A stretch of DNA of 17,234 nucleotides from an uncultured Faecalicoccus sp. (GTDB lineage Bacteria; Bacillota_I; Bacilli_A; Erysipelotrichales; Erysipelotrichaceae): NCBI GenBank assembly GCA_902497095.1, contig CABVDD010000039.1, positions 1 to 17,234 of the forward strand, in the 5' to 3' direction. Each line of letters starts with the position of its first letter. Within the stretch, counting starts at the first letter, position 1. Below, in pieces: positions 1 to 6,356 of the stretch. A program made the translations under genes and the position numbers. The notes beneath the pieces were generated by a model. That model was not told where the DNA came from and did no database searches. It worked only from the letters and a program-made list of their open reading frames with translations.

Positions 1-39
1 GAATGTAGAATGATATATTGGAAATGATGAGGTGTTTTT

Positions 40-60
40 TAAACGTTCGTTTAATGGACG
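40..60 (+). repeat. Left inverted repeat of the promoter switch
   Basis: The core at 40-53 reads TAAACGTTCGTTTA. The 21-bp arm matches the reverse complement of 234-254 at 19 positions, differing only at 56-57. The 14-bp core is itself palindromic except for its central TT (46-47). An asymmetric central dinucleotide is how serine invertase sites set their polarity. AAACGTTCGT resembles the motif shared by B. fragilis capsule promoter repeats, as I remember it. Confidence 0.88.
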
Positions 61-92
61 CAAAGATAAGCCGTATTTTTTGAACTAACAAA
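61..92 (-). promoter_or_regulatory. Bacteroidales-type promoter, pointing away from the capsule genes
   Basis: On the minus strand, TTTG (complement of 89-92) is followed by exactly 20 bases and then TATCTTTG (complement of 61-68). This fits the Bacteroides primary sigma-factor consensus of a -33 TTTG/TTG, 19-21 bases, then a -7 TAnnTTTG. Transcription would start around 54-56, inside the left repeat, and run off the left edge of the window. On inversion it would drive upxY and the operon behind it. I found no equally good plus-strand promoter between 1 and 400. Confidence 0.82.
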
Positions 93-233
93 ATGTTTAA
101 TAAAAATATTCCCAAAGTGATTTTTGTTTTATATTAATATATTGAATTGCAGCATTGTACGTCTAATATTTAACATCTTAAAGTTCTGTTCCTTTTTAAC
201 TTTTATACCTCTACTTATTTTCTTAAAAATAGA

Positions 234-254
234 CGTTTATTAAACGAACGTTTA
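234..254 (-). repeat. Right inverted repeat of the promoter switch
   Basis: The core at 241-254 reads TAAACGAACGTTTA, the reverse complement of the left core, with the asymmetric dinucleotide AA at 247-248. Opposite central dinucleotides on the same strand predict inversion rather than deletion. The outer flank at 250-259 also resembles the left flank in direct orientation (GTTTATTGGA versus GTTTAATGGA), which follows from the near-palindromic nature of the site. Confidence 0.88.
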
Positions 255-319
255 TTGGACACTTCTATGAGTCTAATATCTTCTTTAATAGCTTATTATT
301 ATTGCAAAAGTGTACAATA

Positions 320-352
320 CGGTTTGAGTGGGAAAATGTCTCGTTCAAACCG
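320..352 (+). promoter_or_regulatory. Long hairpin in the upxY leader, candidate UpxY target or attenuator
   Basis: CGGTTTGA (320-327) pairs perfectly with TCAAACCG (345-352). Inward the stem continues as G-U, U-G, G-C, G-U, G-C and A-U pairs, leaving a loop of about five bases (334-338). After promoter inversion it would begin about 80 nt into a leader of about 160 nt. UpxY proteins are known to act on the capsule operon's untranslated leader to prevent early termination. Assigning that role to this hairpin is inference. No U-tract follows it, so it is not a standard intrinsic terminator. Confidence 0.55.
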
Positions 353-359
353 CGAAGCG
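351..359 (+). promoter_or_regulatory. CGCGAAGCG mini-hairpin overlapping the leader stem
   Basis: Positions 352-358 spell GCGAAGC, a heptamer known to form an unusually stable single-stranded DNA mini-hairpin, here with an extra C-G closing pair. It shares bases 351-352 with the larger leader stem, so the two structures partly exclude each other. A small non-template DNA hairpin would be reminiscent of the ops element bound by RfaH, a NusG paralogue related to UpxY. The functional link is speculative. Confidence 0.35.
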
Positions 360-400
360 CACCCGGAACTGAGCTGATTCATTCGAAAGAAAATTTCTAA

Positions 401-940
401 GTGACTGAACAACAGAAATATTGGTTTGCAGCCCGCACCCGTGACAAGCAGGAATTTACAGTCCGGAAATCTCTGGACCGACTTAAATCGGAAGAGGATT
501 TAGATCTTGACTATTATCTCCCTACGCGTTTTGTCATTTCTCAATTGAAGTATCGTCGTAAACGCAGTGAAGTTCCGGTAATCCGCAATCTGGTATTTGT
601 TCATTCCACCAAGCAGACAGCCTGCGATATATCCAACATCTATAATGTCCCCCTTTTTTATATGAAGGACTTTTCTACGCATTCCATGCTAGTGGTACCG
701 GATAAGCAAATGGAGGACTTTATGTTCGTAATGGATCTGAATCCTGACGGTGTCAGCCTTGATAGCGAAATTCTTACTGTTGGGCATAAAGTAAAAGTTA
801 TCAAAGGCGAACTCAGCGGTATTGAAGGTGAGGTTGCCATCGAAGCCAATAAAACATACGTCGTCATCCGTATTAAGGACCTTTTGACTGCAAGTATCAA
901 AGTCCCCAAATCCTACTTGAAAATCATAAAAGATAAATAG
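401..940 (+). CDS. upxY: UpxY-family transcription antiterminator (NusG paralogue)
   Basis: This 179-residue protein has the NusG layout. An N-terminal NGN-like domain opens with YWFAARTRDKQEF (residues 7-19), and a C-terminal KOW motif (about 127-147, with KVKVIKGELSGIEGEV) ends the protein. Its family binds RNA polymerase during capsule operon transcription and lets it read past early termination in the 5' leader. The start is GTG at 401: an in-frame TAA lies immediately upstream (398-400), and the next in-frame ATG, at 661, would remove the NGN domain. It is the first gene after the invertible promoter and is followed by upxZ, the usual arrangement. In B. fragilis each UpxY serves mainly its own locus. 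Family and role are clear; the exact target is not. Confidence 0.95.
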   Translation: MTEQQKYWFAARTRDKQEFTVRKSLDRLKSEEDLDLDYYLPTRFVISQLKYRRKRSEVPVIRNLVFVHSTKQTACDISNIYNVPLFYMKDFSTHSMLVVPDKQMEDFMFVMDLNPDGVSLDSEILTVGHKVKVIKGELSGIEGEVAIEANKTYVVIRIKDLLTASIKVPKSYLKIIKDK

Positions 941-1008
941 GTCTTTGTCGTCCTGAGCTTGTAGGAGGTTCCCTCCATCTGTCTATAAATATAAAATCAA
1001 ATAAGAAG

Positions 1009-1494
1009 ATGAATTCTTTACTTTCCCGTGCTCTTGAGCTGCAGCGTATTGCTCATGAGCTGATGTGTTTTGGCATGGACGGTACTCCCGTCTATTCCGA
1101 TACGTTCTGTCGATTGAACAAGGAAGTGCTTGTTCTGTCCGATTCCCTTTTCCCCGTTCAAGGTTCTGGTACCGAAGAGGAGGCTAATGTATGTTTGGCT
1201 CTCTTGATGGGGTATAATGCTACTATTTATGATAATGGTGATAAGGAGCAAAAGAAACAGATTGCCTTGAATCGTGCTTGTGAGCTTTTGGGTCGGCTTC
1301 CGGCTTCTTTGCTCAAAGTCCGCTTGTTGGCTTATACGTATGGCGAGGTTTATGAAGAGTCTTTGCTTCAGGAGGCTCATACTATTGTAGATAGTTGGGA
1401 TAAGGAGGCTATGATTACGGAACAGGTAGAGGCGGTGAAGGAGTTAAGGAATATTGAGGAGAATCCGTATCCGTTTGAGGAAGTTGAGGAATAA
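1009..1494 (+). CDS. upxZ: UpxZ-family inhibitor of non-cognate UpxY antiterminators
   Basis: This 161-residue, soluble, acidic and mostly helical-looking protein opens with MNSLLSRALELQRIAHELM and has a Glu-rich tail. Sequence and position directly after upxY match the UpxZ family. In B. fragilis, UpxZ proteins from an active locus block UpxY proteins of other capsule loci, so that usually one capsule dominates. It would be co-transcribed with upxY, with a 68-nt gap containing only a short GGAGG-TTC-CCTCC hairpin (964-976). Base composition is richer in G+C than the cassette downstream, as expected for the conserved regulatory head. The inhibitory role is taken from the family. Confidence 0.92.
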   Translation: MNSLLSRALELQRIAHELMCFGMDGTPVYSDTFCRLNKEVLVLSDSLFPVQGSGTEEEANVCLALLMGYNATIYDNGDKEQKKQIALNRACELLGRLPASLLKVRLLAYTYGEVYEESLLQEAHTIVDSWDKEAMITEQVEAVKELRNIEENPYPFEEVEE

Positions 1495-1561
1495 AAATTG
1501 GAAGAATATATGTTGTTTGCGTTGAATTAGTTACATTTGTCTCATTAAAAAGTTTATAATT

Positions 1562-1855
1562 ATGAAGACAACGGAGGAATATTTGCATATATTGCGTAAC
1601 GGTAAGGCTTATTTGATGCAGTATCATATTATGCGGCTGGGAATATTTGGTTCTGTTGCTCGTAGCGAACAAAAAGAAACAAGTGAGATTGATGTTTATT
1701 TTGAAGCGGATCCTATGGGGCTTTTTACTTTAGGCCGTTTGAAATCGGAACTGGAAACTATGCTGGGTTGCAGTGTAGATTTGTTACGAAAGTGTAAACA
1801 GTTAGATGGCACTTATTTGCTGCAATCTGTTCAGAAAAATTTGAGATATGTGTGA
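1562..1855 (+). CDS. MNT-domain nucleotidyltransferase (MntA-like), orphan
   Basis: This 97-residue protein is one minimal nucleotidyltransferase domain. It shows GIFGSVARSEQ (residues 28-37), then E42-I-D44 where most relatives have D-x-D, and a third acidic position at D73 (SVDLL). MntA-type proteins act as antitoxins that AMPylate a HEPN-domain partner (HepT) encoded next to them. Here no intact HEPN gene follows; only a 13-codon stub overlaps its end. Replacement of the first catalytic Asp by Glu and of the usual ARGE by ARSE suggest weakened activity or decay. MNT/HEPN genes are familiar passengers near Bacteroides capsule loci. Family assignment is good; whether it is active is uncertain. 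Confidence 0.8.
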   Translation: MKTTEEYLHILRNGKAYLMQYHIMRLGIFGSVARSEQKETSEIDVYFEADPMGLFTLGRLKSELETMLGCSVDLLRKCKQLDGTYLLQSVQKNLRYV

Positions 1856-1889
1856 GGAGGATAAATATCGGATTCTAGAACTTTTGTAA
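1848..1889 (+). pseudogene. Possible stub of a HEPN (HepT-like) partner gene
   Basis: An ATG overlapping the end of the MNT gene starts 13 codons (MCEEDKYRILELL) before a TAA. Overlap with the MNT stop codon is the usual arrangement for mntA-hepT pairs, and a charged helical start is compatible with a HEPN protein. No further homologous sequence is visible, because degenerate transposase-like sequence follows. The call rests on position more than on sequence. Confidence 0.3.
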
Positions 1890-1917
1890 GTACTCAAAAA
1901 AAGGTTCAAAACTGAAA

Positions 1918-2416
1918 TTATTACCTTCGCTGCGAATTTAAGCTATCTTCTGAAGAACGTAAGCTCCGCAAATCGGCAGAACGTGATAAAGTCTCTTCAA
2001 GAAGCTTGATTACGCCAATCAAGAGCGTTTTGGTGATAGACGACAAAAGGTAAAAACTAAGGGTGACAAAAGTGATTCTGATTGACAAAAAGAGAAAGAT
2101 GATTATGATGATACGCTTCGTCTTGATTCGATCGGTCATAATTAATCTCAAGAAGTTAGCTTACGTACCCTTCTTGTAGAGGAGCGTTACGAGATAGTTC
2201 ATTATGCGGAACCGGGTAAAAATCCCAAGTGGGGGTTATTGGAACTACATCGAAATTTTTTTCAAAAATATCTTTAACGGTTGCAGGGACTATGTTAACA
2301 TGGTTCCTGGCAAAATCCTTTGGCTACAAGCCAATGTTAAATTCAAACTAATTAATTACAAAACTCGGCTTAGGGCACATTTATGTGCTCTTTCAAAGGT
2401 AGATGCTCTAAAGTGA
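1918..2416 (+). pseudogene. Degenerate IS66-type transposase (TnpC) remnant
   Basis: Three reading-frame pieces resemble the N-terminal part of an IS66 TnpC transposase. Frame one from 1922 gives KLSSEERKLRKSAERDK. After a shift near 1995, another frame reads KLDYANQERFGDRRQKVK and then a charged KEKDDYDDT stretch, interrupted by TGA (2083-2085), TAA (2143-2145) and TAA (2275-2277). A third frame (2204-2416) gives a 70-codon open stretch containing YVNMVPGKILWLQ, possibly the continuation. The coiled-coil plus FGxRRQK pattern is typical of the family. With two frameshifts and several stops it is not functional. No terminal inverted repeats were recognised. It fills most of the gene-free 1856-2477 gap between the regulatory head and the sugar cassette. 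Confidence 0.5.
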
Positions 2417-2477
2417 GTGTTGACTGTTTACTAATCTATTCTCTAAAAGAATTATAATATAATTTGAAAATTTGACT

Positions 2478-4289
2478 ATGCAAGCAATTATTTTAGCAGC
2501 TGGTATGGGTAAGCGATTGGGGGAACTTACCAAAGGTAATACAAAATGTATGGTGACAGTGAATGGAATTTCATTGATTGATCGTTTACTTACGCAATTA
2601 TGTTCAGTTAATTTGGCTCGTGTGGTAATTGTTGTAGGATACGAGGGGGAAAAATTGCAAGAATATATCGGTAAACGATACGATACAAAATTGAAAATAG
2701 AGTATATAAATAATCCAATTTATCAGCAGACTAATAATATTTATTCATTAGCTTTGGCTAAACGAAAGTTGGTGGAAGATGATACTCTTTTGATTGAAAG
2801 TGATCTTATTTTTGATGATTCGCTATTTTCAATGATTCTTGATGATTCTAATCCTAATGTTGCCTTAGTTGATAAGTACGAGGCTTGGATGGATGGAACA
2901 ATGGTTCATATTGATGAAGAGAACAATATAGTGAATTTTGTACCCAAGGAAGCATTCAAATATGAACATATAGATAGCTATTATAAAACTGTGAATATTT
3001 ATAAGTTTAGTAGAGATTTTTCTATTAATACTTATGTGCCATTTTTGGAAGCTTACACTAAGTCACTGGGTAATAATGAATATTATGAACAAGTGCTGCG
3101 TGTTGTTACGCTATTAGATAATTGTAATTTTAAGGCTTTGACGTTGAATGGACAAAAGTGGTATGAGATAGATGATGTGCAGGACTTGGATATTGCTTCT
3201 GTTATTTTTTCTGAGAAGAAAATGAAATATGAAAAGTATCATAAAAGGTATGGCGGATTTTGGCGTTTTCCACAACTATTAGACTATTGTTATTTAGTGA
3301 ATCCTTTTTTCCCAACTAAACGTATGAAGGATGAATTACGAGCCAACTTTGATGTTTTACTAGCTGGATATCCATCAGGAATGTATGTAAACTCATTGTT
3401 AGCAGGTAAATATTTTGGTATTAAACAGGATTATATAGTATTAGGTAATGGTGCGGCAGAACTCATTAAGATTATAATGGAAGATTATGTGAGCGATAAA
3501 GTGGGAATCATTTATCCAACATTTGATGAATATCCTAATAGATTGAAATCAGAACAAATTGTAGGTTATGTCCCACAGAACAAAGATTTTGCTTATACAG
3601 CGGATGACTTGATGGCTTTTTATGCAGATAAGCATATTGCACTATTATTGTTGATAAATCCAGATAATCCATCAGGTAATTTTATTTCTAAGTCTGATAT
3701 TCTCCGTTTAGCTCAATGGTGTAAAGAACAAGAAACTCATTTGATTGTAGATGAAAGCTTTGTTGATTTTACTACAGATGGTGTGAGTAATAGCTTGCTC
3801 TCAAATGAAATACTAGAGGCTAATCCTCATATGATGGTGATGAAATCTATTAGTAAATCTTATGGGGTACCTGGACTACGTTTGGGAGTATTTGCTACTT
3901 CCAATACAGAATTGATTGCACGTATGAAGAAAGAGGTTCCTATTTGGAATATCAATTCTTTTGCTGAATTTTATTTGCAGATTTTTGGTAAATACGAGAA
4001 GGATTATATTAAGGCTTGTCGGAATTTTGTTGTAGAACGCGAGTCCTTTTATTATGAATTATGTAAAATTCCTTACTTATATGTTGTCCCGTCACAAGCT
4101 AATTATTTTTTGTGTGAAGTGATAGATAAATATACCTCTACAGAGTTAGTTCAAAAATTAATTGAGCATGACGTTATTGTTAGTGATTGCGGACGGAAAA
4201 ATAATATGAATGGACGTAATTTAGTCCGTTTGGCTATTCGTGGAAGAGAGGATAATTTAAAACTGATAAGCATTCTTAAAACTCTTTAA
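2478..4289 (+). CDS. Bifunctional LicC-like nucleotidyltransferase / PLP aminotransferase-fold enzyme
   Basis: This 603-residue fusion has an N-terminal sugar/alkyl-phosphate nucleotidyltransferase. It shows LAAGMGKRL (6-14), metal-binding ESD (D109) and WYEID (228-232), most like LicC/PntC cytidylyltransferases. From about residue 255 it is a fold-type I PLP enzyme of the HisC/CobD class: NPDNPSG (394-400), DES (425-427) and SISKSYGVPGLRLG with Schiff-base lysine K460. It probably makes or trims a small amino compound and activates it as a CDP derivative for the LicD protein next door. Phosphoethanolamine from phosphoserine (CobD-like decarboxylation) or an aminoalkyl phosphonate are candidate products. 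No choline kinase, choline transporter or PEP mutase gene is present. I chose ATG 2478 over TTG 2472 because the family starts M-x-A-I-I-L-A-A-G. The exact substrate is unknown. Confidence 0.85.
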   Translation: MQAIILAAGMGKRLGELTKGNTKCMVTVNGISLIDRLLTQLCSVNLARVVIVVGYEGEKLQEYIGKRYDTKLKIEYINNPIYQQTNNIYSLALAKRKLVEDDTLLIESDLIFDDSLFSMILDDSNPNVALVDKYEAWMDGTMVHIDEENNIVNFVPKEAFKYEHIDSYYKTVNIYKFSRDFSINTYVPFLEAYTKSLGNNEYYEQVLRVVTLLDNCNFKALTLNGQKWYEIDDVQDLDIASVIFSEKKMKYEKYHKRYGGFWRFPQLLDYCYLVNPFFPTKRMKDELRANFDVLLAGYPSGMYVNSLLAGKYFGIKQDYIVLGNGAAELIKIIMEDYVSDKVGIIYPTFDEYPNRLKSEQIVGYVPQNKDFAYTADDLMAFYADKHIALLLLINPDNPSGNFISKSDILRLAQWCKEQETHLIVDESFVDFTTDGVSNSLLSNEILEANPHMMVMKSISKSYGVPGLRLGVFATSNTELIARMKKEVPIWNINSFAEFYLQIFGKYEKDYIKACRNFVVERESFYYELCKIPYLYVVPSQANYFLCEVIDKYTSTELVQKLIEHDVIVSDCGRKNNMNGRNLVRLAIRGREDNLKLISILKTL

Positions 4290-4300
4290 TTTACTATATA

Positions 4301-5194
4301 ATGGATAAAAAAGAGTTTCTGGTAGAAGTGAAAAAATATATAAGTGATATATATAATGAATTCTTTGAATATCAGAGCGAAACATGGGATATTTTATCTT
4401 ATATAAATAGATTGTTTCGTGAAAATGGATTAACATATTATCTTGCTTATGGGACATTGTTGGGAGCTATTCGCGATCGTGGGGCAATACCTTGGGATTA
4501 TGATGTAGATATACATATTAAAATATCAGATAGAGATCGTTTGCTTCAGATTTTGAAGACTAATCTATCAGAAAATTATTATTATGTATATACTGATATT
4601 ATGCCGAATTATCCCGCAGAATGTTTACGTATTTGTAAGAAAGGATATACATATATGTCAATTCATGTGGATGTCTTTTTTCTTGTAGGCTGTCCTGAAA
4701 CGAAAGAAAAACGAGTACCATTATTGAAATTAGCAAGAAAATGGTCTAATTTTAGAATTCAAAAATATGCACATCAACATACAAATGGTGATTTCAGTTG
4801 CTCAAAAATAAAAAGGAGTTTATTAAAATTATATAGATTGCAATATAAGGTAATACCAGAGAGGTACATTGTGTATAAGGAAGCGCAAATATTCAATTAT
4901 TGTGATATTTTGAAAAGTTCTTATTTTATGTCATATTGCTTTGAGGCTAATTGGGGAGATAAAGAATTTGAAGTATATCCATCAAGAATTTTTGAGAAGA
5001 GTATTGATATCGAAATTAATGGCGAATTATTTCCAATACCTTCAGGTTATGACGAATATTTGTCTATTCTATTTGAAGATTATATGTCGTATCTCCCTAT
5101 TGAAAATAGATTTACAGAGTTTTATACTCAAATATATCAGATAAGAGAACGTCAAGATTATTATGTTAAAAAAACTATGAAAAATGATACCTAA
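4301..5194 (+). CDS. LicD-family phosphotransferase
   Basis: This 297-residue soluble protein carries the LicD signature: YYLAYGTLLGAIRDRG (47-61), then IPWDYDVDIHI with three acidic residues D66, D68 and D70 in a nucleotidyltransferase fold. LicD proteins move phosphocholine, or related phospho-amino-alcohols, from a CDP carrier onto a glycan. It starts 11 bp after the fused nucleotidyltransferase/PLP gene and overlaps the following glycosyltransferase gene by 11 bp, so the three are probably co-translated. The pairing argues that it uses the CDP-linked product of that fusion. Which residue is transferred and to which sugar cannot be read from sequence. Confidence 0.9.
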   Translation: MDKKEFLVEVKKYISDIYNEFFEYQSETWDILSYINRLFRENGLTYYLAYGTLLGAIRDRGAIPWDYDVDIHIKISDRDRLLQILKTNLSENYYYVYTDIMPNYPAECLRICKKGYTYMSIHVDVFFLVGCPETKEKRVPLLKLARKWSNFRIQKYAHQHTNGDFSCSKIKRSLLKLYRLQYKVIPERYIVYKEAQIFNYCDILKSSYFMSYCFEANWGDKEFEVYPSRIFEKSIDIEINGELFPIPSGYDEYLSILFEDYMSYLPIENRFTEFYTQIYQIRERQDYYVKKTMKNDT

Positions 5195-5963
5195 AATTAT
5201 TCATTATATGTGGTTTGGGGAAAATCCATTACCTGAAAGCACAAAAAAATATATAGAGTCTTGGAAAAAATTTTGTCCCGAATATGCAATAAAAGAGTGG
5301 AATGAACATAATTTTGATATTAATTCTTGTAGATATGTAGCAGAAGCATATTTGCAGAAAAAATGGGCTTTTGTTGCAGATTATGTTAGATTTTATGTAT
5401 TATATAATGAGGGTGGCATTTATCTTGATACGGATATGGAAATGGTGCGGTCTTTTGAACCTCTGCGAAAGCATAAAGCATTCTTTGGCTTTGCTACAGA
5501 CGGTTTGACTTTGCCTGTTTTTGGTTCCGAAGCTAAAACGGACTTTATTGCGGATATGCTTGATGATTATCACAAGCGTTCTTTCATAAAGCTAGATGGA
5601 ACATACGATACAACTCCTTTGGACGTTCCGGCATTAAGGATCTTGAAAGAGAAGTATGGTTTAATTGAGAATTATCAGTATCAAGAGCTGGCAGATGGAA
5701 CTGCTATTTATCCTAAACAATACTTTTATTCTACAGATGCCAATACGGGCAAGATTACAAAGTATCCAGAACTTTTCTGTATTCATTATGCTGATGCCTC
5801 TTGGTTGTCAGATGATGTAAAAGCTGAATTAATTAGGCGTAGAAGACTGGTGAAGATATTGGGAGAAAAACTAGGCTTGTACGTTGATGCTTTCATCAAT
5901 TATTTGTTTAAAGATGGCTTGTTGACTGCATTGAAGAAAACTTTTTCAGTACTTCGTAGATAA
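5184..5963 (+). CDS. GT32-type glycosyltransferase (Gly_transf_sug/OCH1-like)
   Basis: The 259-residue protein starts MIPKIIHYMWFG, the typical opening of the GT32 family. ADYVRFYVLYNEGGIYLDTDME (66-86 region) contains the metal- and sugar-nucleotide-binding D82-T-D84. These cytosolic or membrane-associated enzymes transfer hexoses or amino sugars to the growing lipid-linked repeat unit. A basic C-terminus (ALKKTFSVLRR) may bind the inner membrane. The ATG lies inside the end of the LicD gene (overlap 5184-5194), so expression is likely coupled. The protein is full length for bacterial members. Donor and linkage are not predictable. Confidence 0.92.
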   Translation: MIPKIIHYMWFGENPLPESTKKYIESWKKFCPEYAIKEWNEHNFDINSCRYVAEAYLQKKWAFVADYVRFYVLYNEGGIYLDTDMEMVRSFEPLRKHKAFFGFATDGLTLPVFGSEAKTDFIADMLDDYHKRSFIKLDGTYDTTPLDVPALRILKEKYGLIENYQYQELADGTAIYPKQYFYSTDANTGKITKYPELFCIHYADASWLSDDVKAELIRRRRLVKILGEKLGLYVDAFINYLFKDGLLTALKKTFSVLRR

Positions 5964-5970
5964 TTTGTAA

Positions 5971-6170
5971 ATGAAAAAATCGCATTAATGACTTGGCACC
6001 ATGCTGAGAACTATGGAACAGCATATCGGGCTTATGCCTTGAAAACGCTTATAGAACAACAAGGCTACAAGATGGATTTGATTGACTATCATAGGCTGAA
6101 TGGCGCGCCTATGAATGTGCCTAATATTTCTGCTATCGTTTCATCAAAATTTATATCTCTATGTAGAAAA
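5971..6170 (+). repeat. Upstream copy of a ~200-bp direct repeat
   Basis: This segment is about 95% identical to 7362-7562. Homology begins essentially at the start codon (both are preceded by TAA) and ends after CTATGTAGAAA, beyond which the two copies are unrelated. The pair brackets the acyltransferase gene. Recombination between them would remove 1391 bp. Confidence 0.9.
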
Positions 6171-6299
6171 ATTGTCAGTAAAAAATCTGGAGAGCTGATA
6201 GCAGTTTTTATAAGTGCAACAAGAACTAATGGATTTGCATGCGCAATTTCTAAGATCTTCAAATATAGTCAAATATTTAACAAAATAGTTGATTGTTAA
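5971..6299 (+). pseudogene. Truncated, frameshifted 5' copy of the pyruvyltransferase gene
   Basis: Bases 5971-6170 are a near copy of 7362-7562, the start of the intact pyruvyltransferase gene. By eye I count 10 substitutions, all transitions, plus one missing A in the poly-A run after the ATG (6 A here, 7 in the intact gene). The loss gives ATG AAA AAA TCG CAT TAA, so the native start stops after five codons. An internal ATG at 5988 restores the frame and encodes a 103-residue product: residues 7-67 of the parent, then an unrelated tail to 6299. The catalytic region is absent. The remaining sequence to about 6356 shows nothing I recognise. Confidence 0.88.
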
Positions 6300-6356
6300 T
6301 AAAGTCAGGTATGAAGTTTAAGAGTACAACGAATTTAGGAGAGATAGCCTCCCCGT

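Larger units (their letters stand above)
40..254. other. Invertible promoter segment, capsule ON/OFF switch (OFF orientation here)
   Basis: About 200 bp lies between two 21-bp inverted repeats, upstream of upxY. The only good promoter match inside it sits on the minus strand beside the left repeat and fires leftward. Inversion about the two repeat centres (46/47 and 247/248) maps position p to 294-p. That would put the -33 box at 202-205, the -7 box at 226-233 and the start site near 240, facing upxY. DNA inversion of capsule promoters by a serine recombinase (Mpi) is established for Bacteroides fragilis. No invertase gene is in this window, so it would act from elsewhere. That this copy is OFF is my inference from promoter direction. 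Confidence 0.88.

Noticed and set aside
1..39. An upstream gene or a terminator at the left edge
   Set aside because: No open frame of useful length and no hairpin; just AT-rich sequence before the left inverted repeat.
302..326. Possible forward promoter TTG ... TACGGTTTG upstream of upxY
   Set aside because: The -7-like element has three bases instead of two between TA and TTTG, and the TTG lies only 13 bases upstream. The TTTG is also part of the leader hairpin stem.
964..976. GGAGG-TTC-CCTCC hairpin between upxY and upxZ as a terminator or ribosome-site switch
   Set aside because: The stem is only five pairs, there is no U-tract, and it lies 32 bases before the upxZ start, too far to control the ribosome site directly.
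2204..2416. A separate 70-residue gene
   Set aside because: The open frame overlaps degenerate IS66-like sequence, has no recognisable domain as an independent protein and fits better as part of the transposase remnant.
2472..2477. TTG start two codons upstream for the fused nucleotidyltransferase
   Set aside because: The ATG at 2478 begins exactly at the conserved M-x-A-I-I-L-A-A-G start of the family.
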